This document shows positions 35,400 through 43,897 of a stretch of 64,000 nt of DNA, piece after piece. The stretch lies in the NCBI GenBank assembly GCA_035570055.1, contig DATMLM010000089.1:62001-126000 (forward strand), in the 5' to 3' direction. The DNA comes from DASRDS01 sp035570055. GTDB taxonomy: Bacteria > Gemmatimonadota > Gemmatimonadetes > Gemmatimonadales > Gemmatimonadaceae. The stretch's first letter is position 1. Every line of letters begins with the position of its first letter. Below the pieces are notes generated by a model. The model was not told where the DNA came from. It ran no database searches and was given only the letters and a program-made list of their open reading frames with translations. Both the position numbers and the translations under genes were made by a program.

Positions 35400-36103
35400 C
35401 GCCGGGTGAGCGTACCCATGATGATATCCCAGAGCGGCGAGCTCACGCCGAAGTCCCGGTCGGGATCGAGGAAGTGGTGACGCTGGTGGCGCCATTTCGT
35501 GTACCGACCGAACGCGGTGGGCAACGTCTTGTGGTGCACGGCGTAGTGCACCGTATCGTACACGAGATATCCGGACACGAACCCCGCGAACAACGCGGGC
35601 GAAAGCGCCGGTCCCGTCACCAAGCGAAAGAGAACGTAGAACAGAACGGCCAATGGGATGCTCGCGCCGGGAGGCATGACAAGCCGCGAGGAATCATTGG
35701 GATACTCGTGATGGACACCGTGCATTATGAAGTACACGACATGGCGCCACGAGGGTAACGCCGGCAGCACCGGCTCCCCCGGTTTGAGCCCGGCGACGAT
35801 ATCGTGAGTCCCGTGCATCACCTCGTCCGGTGCATGAAAGAGGTGTCGGTGCAGGAAGTACTCGACCAAGGTCCACAGGGCCAACCCGCCCGCCCAGAGT
35901 CCCGCGGTAGCCAGGATCGGGGTGGGCGCCCACCAGAGCAGGGCCACAATGACCGGCACGTAGAGCAGGTGCGGCACGATGGGATGGACGTGGGACAGGC
36001 GCTCCAGCCAGTCGTGGCGAAACATACGTACGCTTTCGTCCCGGTTCGACACGTAATGGTCGCTGGGACGGTTCGCCGGGGCCGGCTGTGTCGCGCTTGT
36101 CAT
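35396..36103 (-). CDS. Fatty acid hydroxylase / sterol desaturase family membrane protein
   Basis: This 235-residue integral membrane di-iron enzyme carries the histidine boxes HRHLFH, HGVHHEYPND, YAVHH and RHQRHHF in the order and spacing of fatty acid 2-hydroxylases. Helices are visible at VPHLLYVPVIVALLWW, GLWAGGLALWTLVEYFL and LFAGFVSGYLVYDTV. It probably adds a 2-hydroxyl group to an acyl chain at the membrane. It is the first gene of a two-gene unit with the glycosyltransferase. Together they could build a hydroxylated glycolipid. Confidence 0.93.
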   Translation of the reverse strand: MTSATQPAPANRPSDHYVSNRDESVRMFRHDWLERLSHVHPIVPHLLYVPVIVALLWWAPTPILATAGLWAGGLALWTLVEYFLHRHLFHAPDEVMHGTHDIVAGLKPGEPVLPALPSWRHVVYFIMHGVHHEYPNDSSRLVMPPGASIPLAVLFYVLFRLVTGPALSPALFAGFVSGYLVYDTVHYAVHHKTLPTAFGRYTKWRHQRHHFLDPDRDFGVSSPLWDIIMGTLTRR

Positions 36104-36433
36104 AGTAGTAAAAGTGCACCCTCGGGCCCTGGGGGCAAGAGGGACGGGGCGGTCAAAGCGCCCGAATCACGGGTAAAAGTGGCGCGGGCGCAGCGGTTGT
36201 GACGGAGGGTTGCATCCACGGATGACACCAGGACTCGGCGTCTAGCGCCACTATTCCTGGCACCCGATGTGCACACGAGCCCGCAATGATGAACGGGCTC
36301 GTGCTCATGGTACTGCTCTCGATCGCACCGACACGCGAGATCGCTCCCGCATCTCCGCTGCGGGTCCAAGCCGATACGAGTATCTACATCGAGAACGTGC
36401 TCTGGCCGCACAGGGCGAACGACGCGCCGGCGG
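36104..36433. other. Intergenic region with a 10-bp stem hairpin
   Basis: This 330-base stretch between the hydroxylase and the next gene has no coding sequence I can support. It should contain the promoter of the hydroxylase unit near 36110-36180, though no clear hexamers are visible. A perfect inverted repeat CACGAGCCCG-N10-CGGGCTCGTG lies at 36274-36303. A small plus-strand frame beginning with two ATGs in its loop (36286-36501) has a signal-like start but then runs antisense into the next gene, so it is not called. Confidence 0.4.
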
Positions 36434-36784
36434 TCAGCGCGCCGAAATCCGCACCTCGATCGGAGAAAGCTCGAAAATCGCGAGGTGCCCGGCGTCCTTG
36501 ACGCCGGCCGGTATCGCCTCGACCCCTTCCATGCGGCGAGGGGCGAACCCAATGCAACGGGTCAGAATGGAATAGTGGTGTCCAACGACCAGGCCAGTCA
36601 CCGTGAAACGGCCGTCGTCCGCGGTCAAACTGGCTGCCACCTGCCCCGTCTCGTTATCAGTCACATCAACGTGGGCGGCGGGAAGAGGGACGTTACGGTT
36701 GTCGGTCACCCACCCGACAATGGCGCCATCGGAGCGCGGATGGCTCGCGAGCGCGACGAAAATCATCGCCAGTAGCGTTTTCAT
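36434..36784 (-). CDS. Small secreted carboxypeptidase-regulatory-like protein
   Basis: This 116-residue protein has a signal peptide (MKTLLAMIFVALASHP) and one CarboxypepD_reg-like beta-sandwich (GAIVGWVTDNRNVPLPAAHV, then DGRFTVTGLVVGHHYSIL and CIGFAPRRMEGVE). It is a single domain of the kind usually found in front of TonB-dependent receptors, standing alone here. A single cysteine lies in LTRCIGFAP. The role is unknown; it may bind a surface partner. Confidence 0.8.
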   Translation of the reverse strand: MKTLLAMIFVALASHPRSDGAIVGWVTDNRNVPLPAAHVDVTDNETGQVAASLTADDGRFTVTGLVVGHHYSILTRCIGFAPRRMEGVEAIPAGVKDAGHLAIFELSPIEVRISAR

Positions 36785-36869
36785 GCAAACTCCAGAGTGA
36801 TGCGCTGTTGTCGCGACTGACTGCCGCGCCTCACACGCGCCGAAAGAAGGAAGTCCTGCTTACCCTACG

Positions 36870-36888
36870 ACAGAAGGAATCCTTCTGT
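36870..36888. promoter_or_regulatory. Palindrome ACAGAAGGA-A-TCCTTCTGT
   Basis: A perfect 19-base inverted repeat (9-base arms, 1-base centre) lies between two divergent genes, 85 bases from the start of the secreted protein gene and 66 bases before ATG 36955. Its place between divergent starts fits an operator for a dimeric regulator. There is no T-run, so it is not an obvious terminator. Confidence 0.5.
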
Positions 36889-36954
36889 TACGCTCGTTGA
36901 TGGGATATCCCTGCCACGAGACTGTAACGCCGTGAAGGGCTATTTTATCCGTCT

Positions 36955-37173
36955 ATGAAACGACGTGATGCGTTGATCACTTTGGCCGCTCTCGCCGCAT
37001 GCTCGCCGGGCCCCGAGGATGACCTGCAGGTCGTCGTCCGTGAGCTCGGAGGATTCGAGCTCAAGCCCGGCGAAGGCCCGGCCGTACTGGCCTCGCTCAA
37101 AGGCAGCCGCTACACCGCCGACATCGACCCCACGATTCAGCCGCAGTCGGACTTCGATCCCGACGTCGCCTGA
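36955..37173 (+). CDS. Small Tat-type lipoprotein preceding amidase
   Basis: This 72-residue product begins MKRRDALITLAALAACSPG, combining a twin-arginine motif of the RRDAL type with a lipobox (LAAC). The mature part is only about 55 residues and ends in an acidic tail. The stop TGA shares one base with the amidase ATG, so the two are translationally coupled. Comparable small Tat proteins can be partners of a catalytic subunit; here a partnership with the amidase is inferred from the overlap only. Confidence 0.75.
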   Translation: MKRRDALITLAALAACSPGPEDDLQVVVRELGGFELKPGEGPAVLASLKGSRYTADIDPTIQPQSDFDPDVA

Positions 37174-38648
37174 TGCGCGTCGACCCCACGTGGATGTCGA
37201 TCGGCGACCTCGCGCGCGAGCTGCAGCGCGGCCAGGTCTCCTGTGTCGAGATCGTTCAGGCCACGCTCGACCGCACGAAACGGCTCGACAAGACGCTCAA
37301 TACCTACATCACGCTGCTCGCCGACTCGGCGCTGGCCGAGGCCAAGATCGTCGACGGCGAGATCGCGAAAGGCCGCTATCGGGGTCCGCTGCACGGCATT
37401 CCGGTGGCGATCAAAGATCACATCGATACGGCTGGTGTCCGAACAACCGCCGGCGCGAAGTCGCGGACCACGAATGTCCCGACGACCGACGCCGCCGTCG
37501 TGCGGCGCGTCAAGCAAGCCGGCGCGATCATCATTGGCAAGGCGAACATGAACAAGTTCGCCGACGGCGAGTCCGGCGATAATCCGGACTTCGGCCGCAT
37601 TCGCAATCCATGGAACACCCAATATTCGCCGGGCGGGTCGAGCTCCGGCGGCGGCGCCCAAGTCGCCGCGGGGCTGGTGCCGCTGTCGATCGGATCGGAC
37701 AACGGCGGGTCCGTGCGCATCCCCGCCGCGCTGTGCGGCGTGGTCGGTCTCAAGCCCACGCACGGCCGCATCAGTCTCGAAGGCATCTTCCCGCGCCTCT
37801 ACTCGCTCGATCATCCCGGGCCGCTGACTCGCACTGTCGCCGACTGCGCGATCGCGTTGCAGATACTTGCCGGGCATGACGCCGAGGACACGACAACCGC
37901 GCGCCGCCTCGTTCCCGATTACTTGGCCGATCTGCGCCTGGGCTTAAACCAGATGTCGATCGGTGTTGATCGCAAGTACGCCACCGTCGGCCAGTCGCAC
38001 GTGCTGTCGGCGTTCGATGCGGCCGTCGATGTCTTACGCCGGCTCGGCGCAACGATCGTCGACGTCACGATTCCCCCGTACGCCGAGATGCTCGCGGTCG
38101 GCAATACGATTGCTGCATGCGAATACTCCGTCGCCGCGGCGCATCTCTTCCGTGAGCATCCATCGGATTTCGATCTCGCGAAGCCGCCGGCGGCGAGTGG
38201 TGCAGATATCAAAGCCGGTGCGCTTGTTCCAGCGGTCGATTACATCCGCGCCACGCAAAAACGTCGCCTGCTGCAGCGGGACTACGCCCGGTCGACGCGA
38301 GGCGTCGCCGTGTTCATCTCGCCGACCTATCCCCTCGCCCCGCGCCCATTCGGCGAATACCCAAAGCCGTACACGGCTGATGACGCGATTCGATATACGT
38401 TCCCGTTCGATTTGCTAGGACTCCCGGCGATCTCGGTACCGTGCGGGTTCTCGCCCGATGGCATGCCGATCGGGATGCAATTTGTCGGGCGCCCCTTTGA
38501 TGAGGCGGCAGTGCTGCGCGCCGCCTACGCCTACGAGCAGGCGACCGAGTGGCACACGCGTCACCCGTCGCTTGCCTCCGCGCCGTCAGCCGTGGGTGGC
38601 GGCGTCAGCGCCTCGAACGGAGACCCGTCGATATCCCACTCGGGATAA
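37173..38648 (+). CDS. Amidase signature family enzyme
   Basis: This 491-residue enzyme has the Ser-cisSer-Lys triad of the amidase signature family: K81 in GIPVAIKDHIDT, the serine-rich loop SPGGSSSGGG (about 152-161, cis-Ser near 157) and S180 in GSDNGGSVRIPAA. It hydrolyses a carboxamide; the substrate cannot be told. No signal peptide is present on this chain, although the coupled upstream lipoprotein has a Tat signal. The gene end runs 88 bases into the opposing antiporter gene, a long tail-to-tail overlap. GatA is less likely because no gatB/gatC neighbours exist. Confidence 0.93.
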   Translation: MRVDPTWMSIGDLARELQRGQVSCVEIVQATLDRTKRLDKTLNTYITLLADSALAEAKIVDGEIAKGRYRGPLHGIPVAIKDHIDTAGVRTTAGAKSRTTNVPTTDAAVVRRVKQAGAIIIGKANMNKFADGESGDNPDFGRIRNPWNTQYSPGGSSSGGGAQVAAGLVPLSIGSDNGGSVRIPAALCGVVGLKPTHGRISLEGIFPRLYSLDHPGPLTRTVADCAIALQILAGHDAEDTTTARRLVPDYLADLRLGLNQMSIGVDRKYATVGQSHVLSAFDAAVDVLRRLGATIVDVTIPPYAEMLAVGNTIAACEYSVAAAHLFREHPSDFDLAKPPAASGADIKAGALVPAVDYIRATQKRRLLQRDYARSTRGVAVFISPTYPLAPRPFGEYPKPYTADDAIRYTFPFDLLGLPAISVPCGFSPDGMPIGMQFVGRPFDEAAVLRAAYAYEQATEWHTRHPSLASAPSAVGGGVSASNGDPSISHSG

Positions 38649-40198
38649 TCGAGCAGCATCAGCTGCAGGTCGAAGAACCGCTCGACGTGTCGCACCACGG
38701 CGTCGTCGAGGTCGCCGTGATCGCGCTGCTTGTCGAGTGCCTTGCGCGCCGCTTGGACCAGGACTCGCGCGATCTGGTGCTCGTTCCGCAATCCCGCGCC
38801 GAAGATGGAGCGCCCGCCTTTCGTCCAGTACTGCTGCTTGCGCGAATAGAGGTCGCGGAGCCGCGCGACGGCTTCGACGGCCTCGGGCCCGCGCGCGGCT
38901 GGTGACTTCGCGAAGCGCTCGAGGCGCGCGAGCGCGGCATCGCTCGCCGCGATCCAGGCTTTCGCCTCTTCTTGATCGTCGCGCGACTGGCCCCGGCCGC
39001 CGAGTTTGAGCAGTCGCACGGCGGGCCCGAACGTGAATCCTTGGACGACGAGCGTCGCGACGATCACGCCGAACGTGATCACCACGATGAGCGGCCGCCC
39101 CGGTATCGCGAGTGGCAGCGCCAGCGCGATGACGAGGGAATCCGCGCCGCGCACGCCGGCCCAGCCGATGAACAGCACTTCGGGCCAGACGTTGTACTGC
39201 TGGCGGTCATTGCGCCGGGTATAGGATGCGCTCGGAAAGGCCCACACGAGTCGGGTCACGATGCAGACGAGCGTGACGACGCCGATATCGAGCAACACGC
39301 TCGTCGCCGTGTAGTTGCCCAGGCCGCGAATCACGACCGGGAGCTCGAGACCGACGAAGATGAAGATCAAGCTCTCGAGCACGAACGTGAGCACGGACCA
39401 CATCGACTCGTGTTGAATGCGCGTGGCGGCGGTGAAGGATTGCGGGCCGACGCGCGCGAGGTAGATGCCGGCCGCGACGACCGCGAGCACGGCCGACGCG
39501 CCGAGGCGGTCGGCTGGAATCCAGACCGCGAACGGGATGACCAACGACAGCGTGTTCTCGACCACGGGGATGCGCGTCGTGTGGCGGATGAGCCAGAGCA
39601 CCACCCAGGCGATCGCGAGGCCAATGGCAATGCCGCCGGCACCAGCGACGATGATGCGGATCACGGTCAGCGGGAGTGAGAACGTGCCGCTGATCGCGGC
39701 GGCGACCGCCGCGCGATAGAGGATGAGCGAGGTGGCATCGTTCGCCAGCCCTTCGCCATCGAGAATCGTGTCGATCGTGCGCGAGACGCCGAGCGGGCGG
39801 AGCACGGCGGTGGCGGCGACCGGGTCCGGCGGCGCGACGATGGCGCCCAGCGCGAACGCCGACGCCCATGTCAAATCCGGAATGATCGCGTGGGTGGCGA
39901 GCGCGACCGTGATCGTGGTGGCTATCACCAACCCGACGCCGAGACTCAAGATCGGGGCGCGGCGCGCGCGAATCTCGCGCCACGACGCGGACTGGGCCGT
40001 GTTATAGAGCAACGGCGGCACGAAGATCAGGAATATCACATCTGGGGAGGCCTCGACGTGCGGCACCCACGGAAGCGCCGCCAGGATCCCGCCGCCGATG
40101 ACAAGGAGCGCCGGCAGCGGTATGCGCAGTCTCCCCGCGATGAGCTGAAGCGCGGCGGAGACCGCGAGGAGAATGAGGACGAGCTCGAGCGCTAACAC
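38561..40198 (-). CDS. CPA1-family Na+/H+ antiporter
   Basis: This 545-residue membrane protein has about 12 helices. Typical CPA1 features include LIFVPPLLYNTAQSASW, a WASAFALGAIVAPPDPVAA segment and the ion-binding region LDGEGLANDATSLILYR with the N-D pair. Later helices such as LTFVLESLIFIFVGLELP also match. The last 130 residues form a soluble, charged C-terminal tail (about residues 415-545), which is usual for regulatory tails in this family. It exchanges protons for Na+ or K+. It is followed upstream, 4 bases away, by the DUF2911 gene in the same direction. Confidence 0.93.
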   Translation of the reverse strand: MLALELVLILLAVSAALQLIAGRLRIPLPALLVIGGGILAALPWVPHVEASPDVIFLIFVPPLLYNTAQSASWREIRARRAPILSLGVGLVIATTITVALATHAIIPDLTWASAFALGAIVAPPDPVAATAVLRPLGVSRTIDTILDGEGLANDATSLILYRAAVAAAISGTFSLPLTVIRIIVAGAGGIAIGLAIAWVVLWLIRHTTRIPVVENTLSLVIPFAVWIPADRLGASAVLAVVAAGIYLARVGPQSFTAATRIQHESMWSVLTFVLESLIFIFVGLELPVVIRGLGNYTATSVLLDIGVVTLVCIVTRLVWAFPSASYTRRNDRQQYNVWPEVLFIGWAGVRGADSLVIALALPLAIPGRPLIVVITFGVIVATLVVQGFTFGPAVRLLKLGGRGQSRDDQEEAKAWIAASDAALARLERFAKSPAARGPEAVEAVARLRDLYSRKQQYWTKGGRSIFGAGLRNEHQIARVLVQAARKALDKQRDHGDLDDAVVRHVERFFDLQLMLLDYPEWDIDGSPFEALTPPPTADGAEASDG

Positions 40199-40202
40199 TG
40201 AG

Positions 40203-40712
40203 TTATTGGCTTGTCGTTATTGGTATTGAAATAACCGTCGTACCCCAGTGGAGCGCCAAGATGGCATGATCAGATTCAGCGACTGGCAGCTCGAACGCGA
40301 GGGTTTCTTCAAATGGTCCAGTCGTTGGCGCGATGGTCACACGCAGCGCGTCATGGCCTGCCGGATATGGTATGTGAAAGACGCGCGCTTTGCGGCTCAA
40401 AATGACAGTCCAATTATCCGCTCCCGGTATCGCCCACACGCTGTAGGTGCCGGCCGCGAGCGATTGCCCCGCGAACGTGATTCGCCGACTCGTCGCGAAC
40501 GTCGTCGCCTCGTCGGCGCCTGGGCACCACTCTGCTCCATAGGGCACGATTCCGCCGAATAAGACACGGCCGCGCGCGGATGGCCGATTGTAGCGCATCG
40601 CAATCGTCGTCGACCCGAGCTGCTGGACGACGTACGCAGGCTGACTCTTCCGTGGCTCGCGGTGACATGCGCTGCCAACGAGCGCGACCGCGCCGAGCAT
40701 GAAGAAGCTCAT
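40203..40712 (-). CDS. DUF2911 lipoprotein
   Basis: This 169-residue protein starts at ATG 40712 with MSFFMLGAVALVGSACHRE, where VGSAC is a lipobox. The mature part shows the DUF2911 pattern: TTIAMRYNRPSARGRVLFGG, VPYGAEWCPGADEATTF, GTYSVWAIPGADNWTVILS and a C-terminal LALHWGTTVISIPI. The function of the family is not known; it is expected at the membrane surface. The 15 residues before ATG 40712 are considered non-coding. It ends 4 bases before the antiporter start, in the same direction, so they may be co-transcribed. Confidence 0.92.
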   Translation of the reverse strand: MSFFMLGAVALVGSACHREPRKSQPAYVVQQLGSTTIAMRYNRPSARGRVLFGGIVPYGAEWCPGADEATTFATSRRITFAGQSLAAGTYSVWAIPGADNWTVILSRKARVFHIPYPAGHDALRVTIAPTTGPFEETLAFELPVAESDHAILALHWGTTVISIPITTSQ

Positions 40713-40877
40713 CACTGAGTAATTCGTCCTGACGACGTCCTGACATCGTTCTGACATTATGAGAGAAGTGTGAATGGTCTGTTAGAGGAGCATGAAATTG
40801 GCTCTTGCATTTGCGAAGAACATTTGCCCACTATTGGCCGATTATGACCGTTCATTTCCATCTCCTGGGGGTAGTGC

Positions 40878-43800
40878 ATGACGACACTCGATGTCGGAGG
40901 AGTGCGACGTGCCGTGCTCACGATTGGCCTCGCGGCGCTGTCGAGCGTTGCGTGGAGCCAAGCGCAGAGCCAAGGAACATCGCGGCGCATTACGGGGCAC
41001 GTCCTCGACGCTGACGGCAAAGCGCCGATTCCCGCCGCGACGGTACGCGTCGCCAACAGTACGTTCGGGGCAGCCACCTCGGATAGCGGTGCCTTCGCAC
41101 TGCGTGCACCAGATGGACCGCTCACGCTGACGGTCCGACGGATCGGCTACACGAGTGCCACCGTCGCGGTGGCAGCCGACCAAAATGACGTGACGATCTC
41201 GCTCACGCGCGACGTCCTCAAGCTCGACGCGGAAGTCATCACCGGCGTCGCCACGACGATCTCGTCCAAGAACTCGGCCAACGACGTCGCCGTGCTCAAC
41301 GCCGACCAGATCTCGAGCGTGCCCGCGCCGACGATCGAGAACGCGCTCCAGGGCAAGATCGCGGGCGCCGTGATCCAGCAGAACAACGGCGGCGCACCTG
41401 GCGGCGGCATGCAGGTCCAGATCCGCGGCATCACGTCGATCAACTCCGTCGCCGAGCCGCTGTATGTGGTCGATGGCGTGATCGTGAACAACGAGACCGT
41501 GAACAGCGGCGCGAACGCGATCAGCGGCGCCGCGAACAACACGATCATCCAGTGGAACCAGGACAACAGCCCGAACCGGATCGCCGACTTGAACCCCAAT
41601 GACATCGAGTCGATCGAAGTGCTGAAAGGCGCCTCGGCCGCCGCGATCTATGGAGGGAAGGCGGCCTCGGGCGTGATCGTGATCACGACAAAGAAAGGCG
41701 TGCCCGGCAAGCCGCAATGGGACCTCTCGGGTCAGACCGGTACGTACTTCGCCGGCAACACCTTGAATCTCCGCCAATTCCCGACGCCGCAAAGCGCCCA
41801 GTTATGGTGGAACAATGACGCCGGCAAAACCGGCAAACTGCCGGCCGGCTACTACGGGGGCAATAACGATTTCCAGAACCAACTGTTCGGCGGCGGCCAA
41901 CTGTCCGGCCAGGGCGACCTGTCCGTGCGTGGCGCGACGAACACCACGAACTACTTCGCGTCGCTGCATGATCAGTACGACAACGGGATCATGCAAGGGA
42001 CCGGATACAATAAGCAGGCGATCCGGACGAACCTGACGCAAACGTTCTCGTCGGCGCTCACCGCCTCGACGAATCTCTATTATCAGCACTCGGTGACGAC
42101 CCGCGGGGTCACCGGGAACGACAACGTCGGCATCAGCCCGTACAACGTCTTCTCGGTCACGCCGCAGTTCTACAACATGAACGCCTTCACGAGCACCGGG
42201 TGGGTCAACAACCCGTTCGGCTTCTCCAATCCGTTCGCCGACGCCGCGGAGATTCAGACGCCCGACGACGTGAACCGCTTCATCGGCGGCGGGACGGTGT
42301 CATATCAGATCCTGCACACGAGCCAGCACGATCTGAAAGTGTCGCTGATCGCCGGCGTCGACATCGCCAACGAGCACGCGATCGACTACGCCCCACCCAC
42401 CCTCGAGGTCGAGCAACACCAGCCGCTGGACGGCGTGTCGAATGTGAACAACTCGGTCAACACGTACTACAACTACAACGTCAGCCTCATTCACCACTTC
42501 ACGGGGCTCTCGTGGCTCGACGCGACGACCTCGATCGGTGAATCGCAGGACCGCCGCACGCTCGACAACCCGAACATCGTCGGGCAGAACCTGCCGACGG
42601 GCATCGTCACGCCGACCGCCGGCGCCGTCACGAACGCGTTCGAGTACAAGTCCGACGTCAAGACGATGTCGTTGTACGCCCAGGAGCAGGTCCTCACGCT
42701 CTCGCAGCGGTTGGCGCTGACCGCCGGCCTGACCGCGGACCGCAACTCGAACAACGGCAGCTTCGAGCGCTACTATCTCTATCCGAAGTTCTCCGGCTCG
42801 TTGATCCTGCCGACGTTCGCCAAGTTCATCGACGAGTTCAAGCTCCGTTCGGCCTACGGCCGCTCGGGCACGGCACCAACCTACGGCTACAACTACCCGA
42901 ACTCGGCGAGCTGCACGCCGCAGCTCAACGCGAGCTTCCACGCGCTGGCCTGCGGGTTCCTGCCGAACATCCCCGCGTTCAACCTGAACGACGTGAACTT
43001 GAAGCCCGAGCAAAGTGCGGAAACCGAGGCGGGCCTCGACATCACGATGTTCAAGTCGCGCGCCCAGTTCTCGGGAACGGTGTACAACAAGCAGGTCTCA
43101 GACCTCGTGTTGTTCGAAGCGCCACCGGGATCCTCCGGTATCTCGCAGCAAGTCGTGAACGGGGGCAAGTTCCACAATCAGGGCATCGAGCTCTCGCTGC
43201 AATTCTCGCCGATCGCCACCGACCGGGGCCTGACCTGGATCTCGAACACGACGTTCTACCGGAACTACAGCCGGGTCGACGCGCTGCCGGATAACGGCGC
43301 GTCCTTCCCGACGACGTATCAGTTCGGCGGTGCATTCGGCACGAACCTCATTCAGGTCGGCCGGTCGATCTCGCAGATCGTGAACACCGGCGTCACGAGC
43401 CCGAATGGCACGAACCCGCAAGTCGGCGACGCCACACCGTCCGATGTCATCAGCTTCAATCAGCAGCTCTCCTTTGGACGTTTTCACGTGAACGGCGTGC
43501 TCGATTGGTACGTCGGCGGCAGCGTCGCCAACCTGACGAACGCCTACTATGACAACGGATTGTTCCTGCTCGCGGACTCTGCCGCATCGGCGAAGCGTAT
43601 CGCGGCAGCGCAAGCCGGCGGGGCGCCGTACGTCGAGTCCGCGCGGTTCGTCAAGCTGCGCGAGGTGCGCCTCTCATGGGACGTGCCGGACAAGTGGGTC
43701 GCTGTCGTCGGCCGGGGCCGCGTCCGCACCATGCGGATCGACGTGTCGGGCCGCAACCTCTTCTGGAGCTTCCCGTACACGGGTCTCGATCCGGAAGTCT

Positions 43801-43895
43801 CGAACTTCGGAACCCTCGCGGTCGGACGCGGGCAGGACGTGACCCCGTATCCACCGGCGAGAAGCATCTTCTTCGGCGTCGACCTGGGGCTCTGA
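40878..43895 (+). CDS. SusC/RagA-type TonB-dependent receptor, copy 1
   Basis: This 1005-residue outer membrane receptor has a signal peptide up to about residue 32 and a CarboxypepD_reg-like domain (RITGHVLDADGKAPIPAATV). The plug domain contains NALQGKIAGAVIQQNNGGAP, the family hallmark QIRGITSINSVAEPLYVVDG and IEVLKGASAAAIYGGKAASG. A large beta-barrel follows, ending with the aromatic PARSIFFGVDLGL. It imports an oligomeric substrate with the SusD-like lipoprotein encoded 2 bases downstream and with TonB. No TonB or glycosidase gene is adjacent, so the substrate is open. It is a close paralogue of the receptor at 45574. Confidence 0.95.
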   Translation: MTTLDVGGVRRAVLTIGLAALSSVAWSQAQSQGTSRRITGHVLDADGKAPIPAATVRVANSTFGAATSDSGAFALRAPDGPLTLTVRRIGYTSATVAVAADQNDVTISLTRDVLKLDAEVITGVATTISSKNSANDVAVLNADQISSVPAPTIENALQGKIAGAVIQQNNGGAPGGGMQVQIRGITSINSVAEPLYVVDGVIVNNETVNSGANAISGAANNTIIQWNQDNSPNRIADLNPNDIESIEVLKGASAAAIYGGKAASGVIVITTKKGVPGKPQWDLSGQTGTYFAGNTLNLRQFPTPQSAQLWWNNDAGKTGKLPAGYYGGNNDFQNQLFGGGQLSGQGDLSVRGATNTTNYFASLHDQYDNGIMQGTGYNKQAIRTNLTQTFSSALTASTNLYYQHSVTTRGVTGNDNVGISPYNVFSVTPQFYNMNAFTSTGWVNNPFGFSNPFADAAEIQTPDDVNRFIGGGTVSYQILHTSQHDLKVSLIAGVDIANEHAIDYAPPTLEVEQHQPLDGVSNVNNSVNTYYNYNVSLIHHFTGLSWLDATTSIGESQDRRTLDNPNIVGQNLPTGIVTPTAGAVTNAFEYKSDVKTMSLYAQEQVLTLSQRLALTAGLTADRNSNNGSFERYYLYPKFSGSLILPTFAKFIDEFKLRSAYGRSGTAPTYGYNYPNSASCTPQLNASFHALACGFLPNIPAFNLNDVNLKPEQSAETEAGLDITMFKSRAQFSGTVYNKQVSDLVLFEAPPGSSGISQQVVNGGKFHNQGIELSLQFSPIATDRGLTWISNTTFYRNYSRVDALPDNGASFPTTYQFGGAFGTNLIQVGRSISQIVNTGVTSPNGTNPQVGDATPSDVISFNQQLSFGRFHVNGVLDWYVGGSVANLTNAYYDNGLFLLADSAASAKRIAAAQAGGAPYVESARFVKLREVRLSWDVPDKWVAVVGRGRVRTMRIDVSGRNLFWSFPYTGLDPEVSNFGTLAVGRGQDVTPYPPARSIFFGVDLGL

Positions 43896-43897
43896 CC

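Noticed and set aside
36286..36501. Small plus-strand gene with a signal-like start
   Set aside because: The second half runs antisense into the well-supported gene at 36434-36784, and no ribosome binding site or relative is evident.
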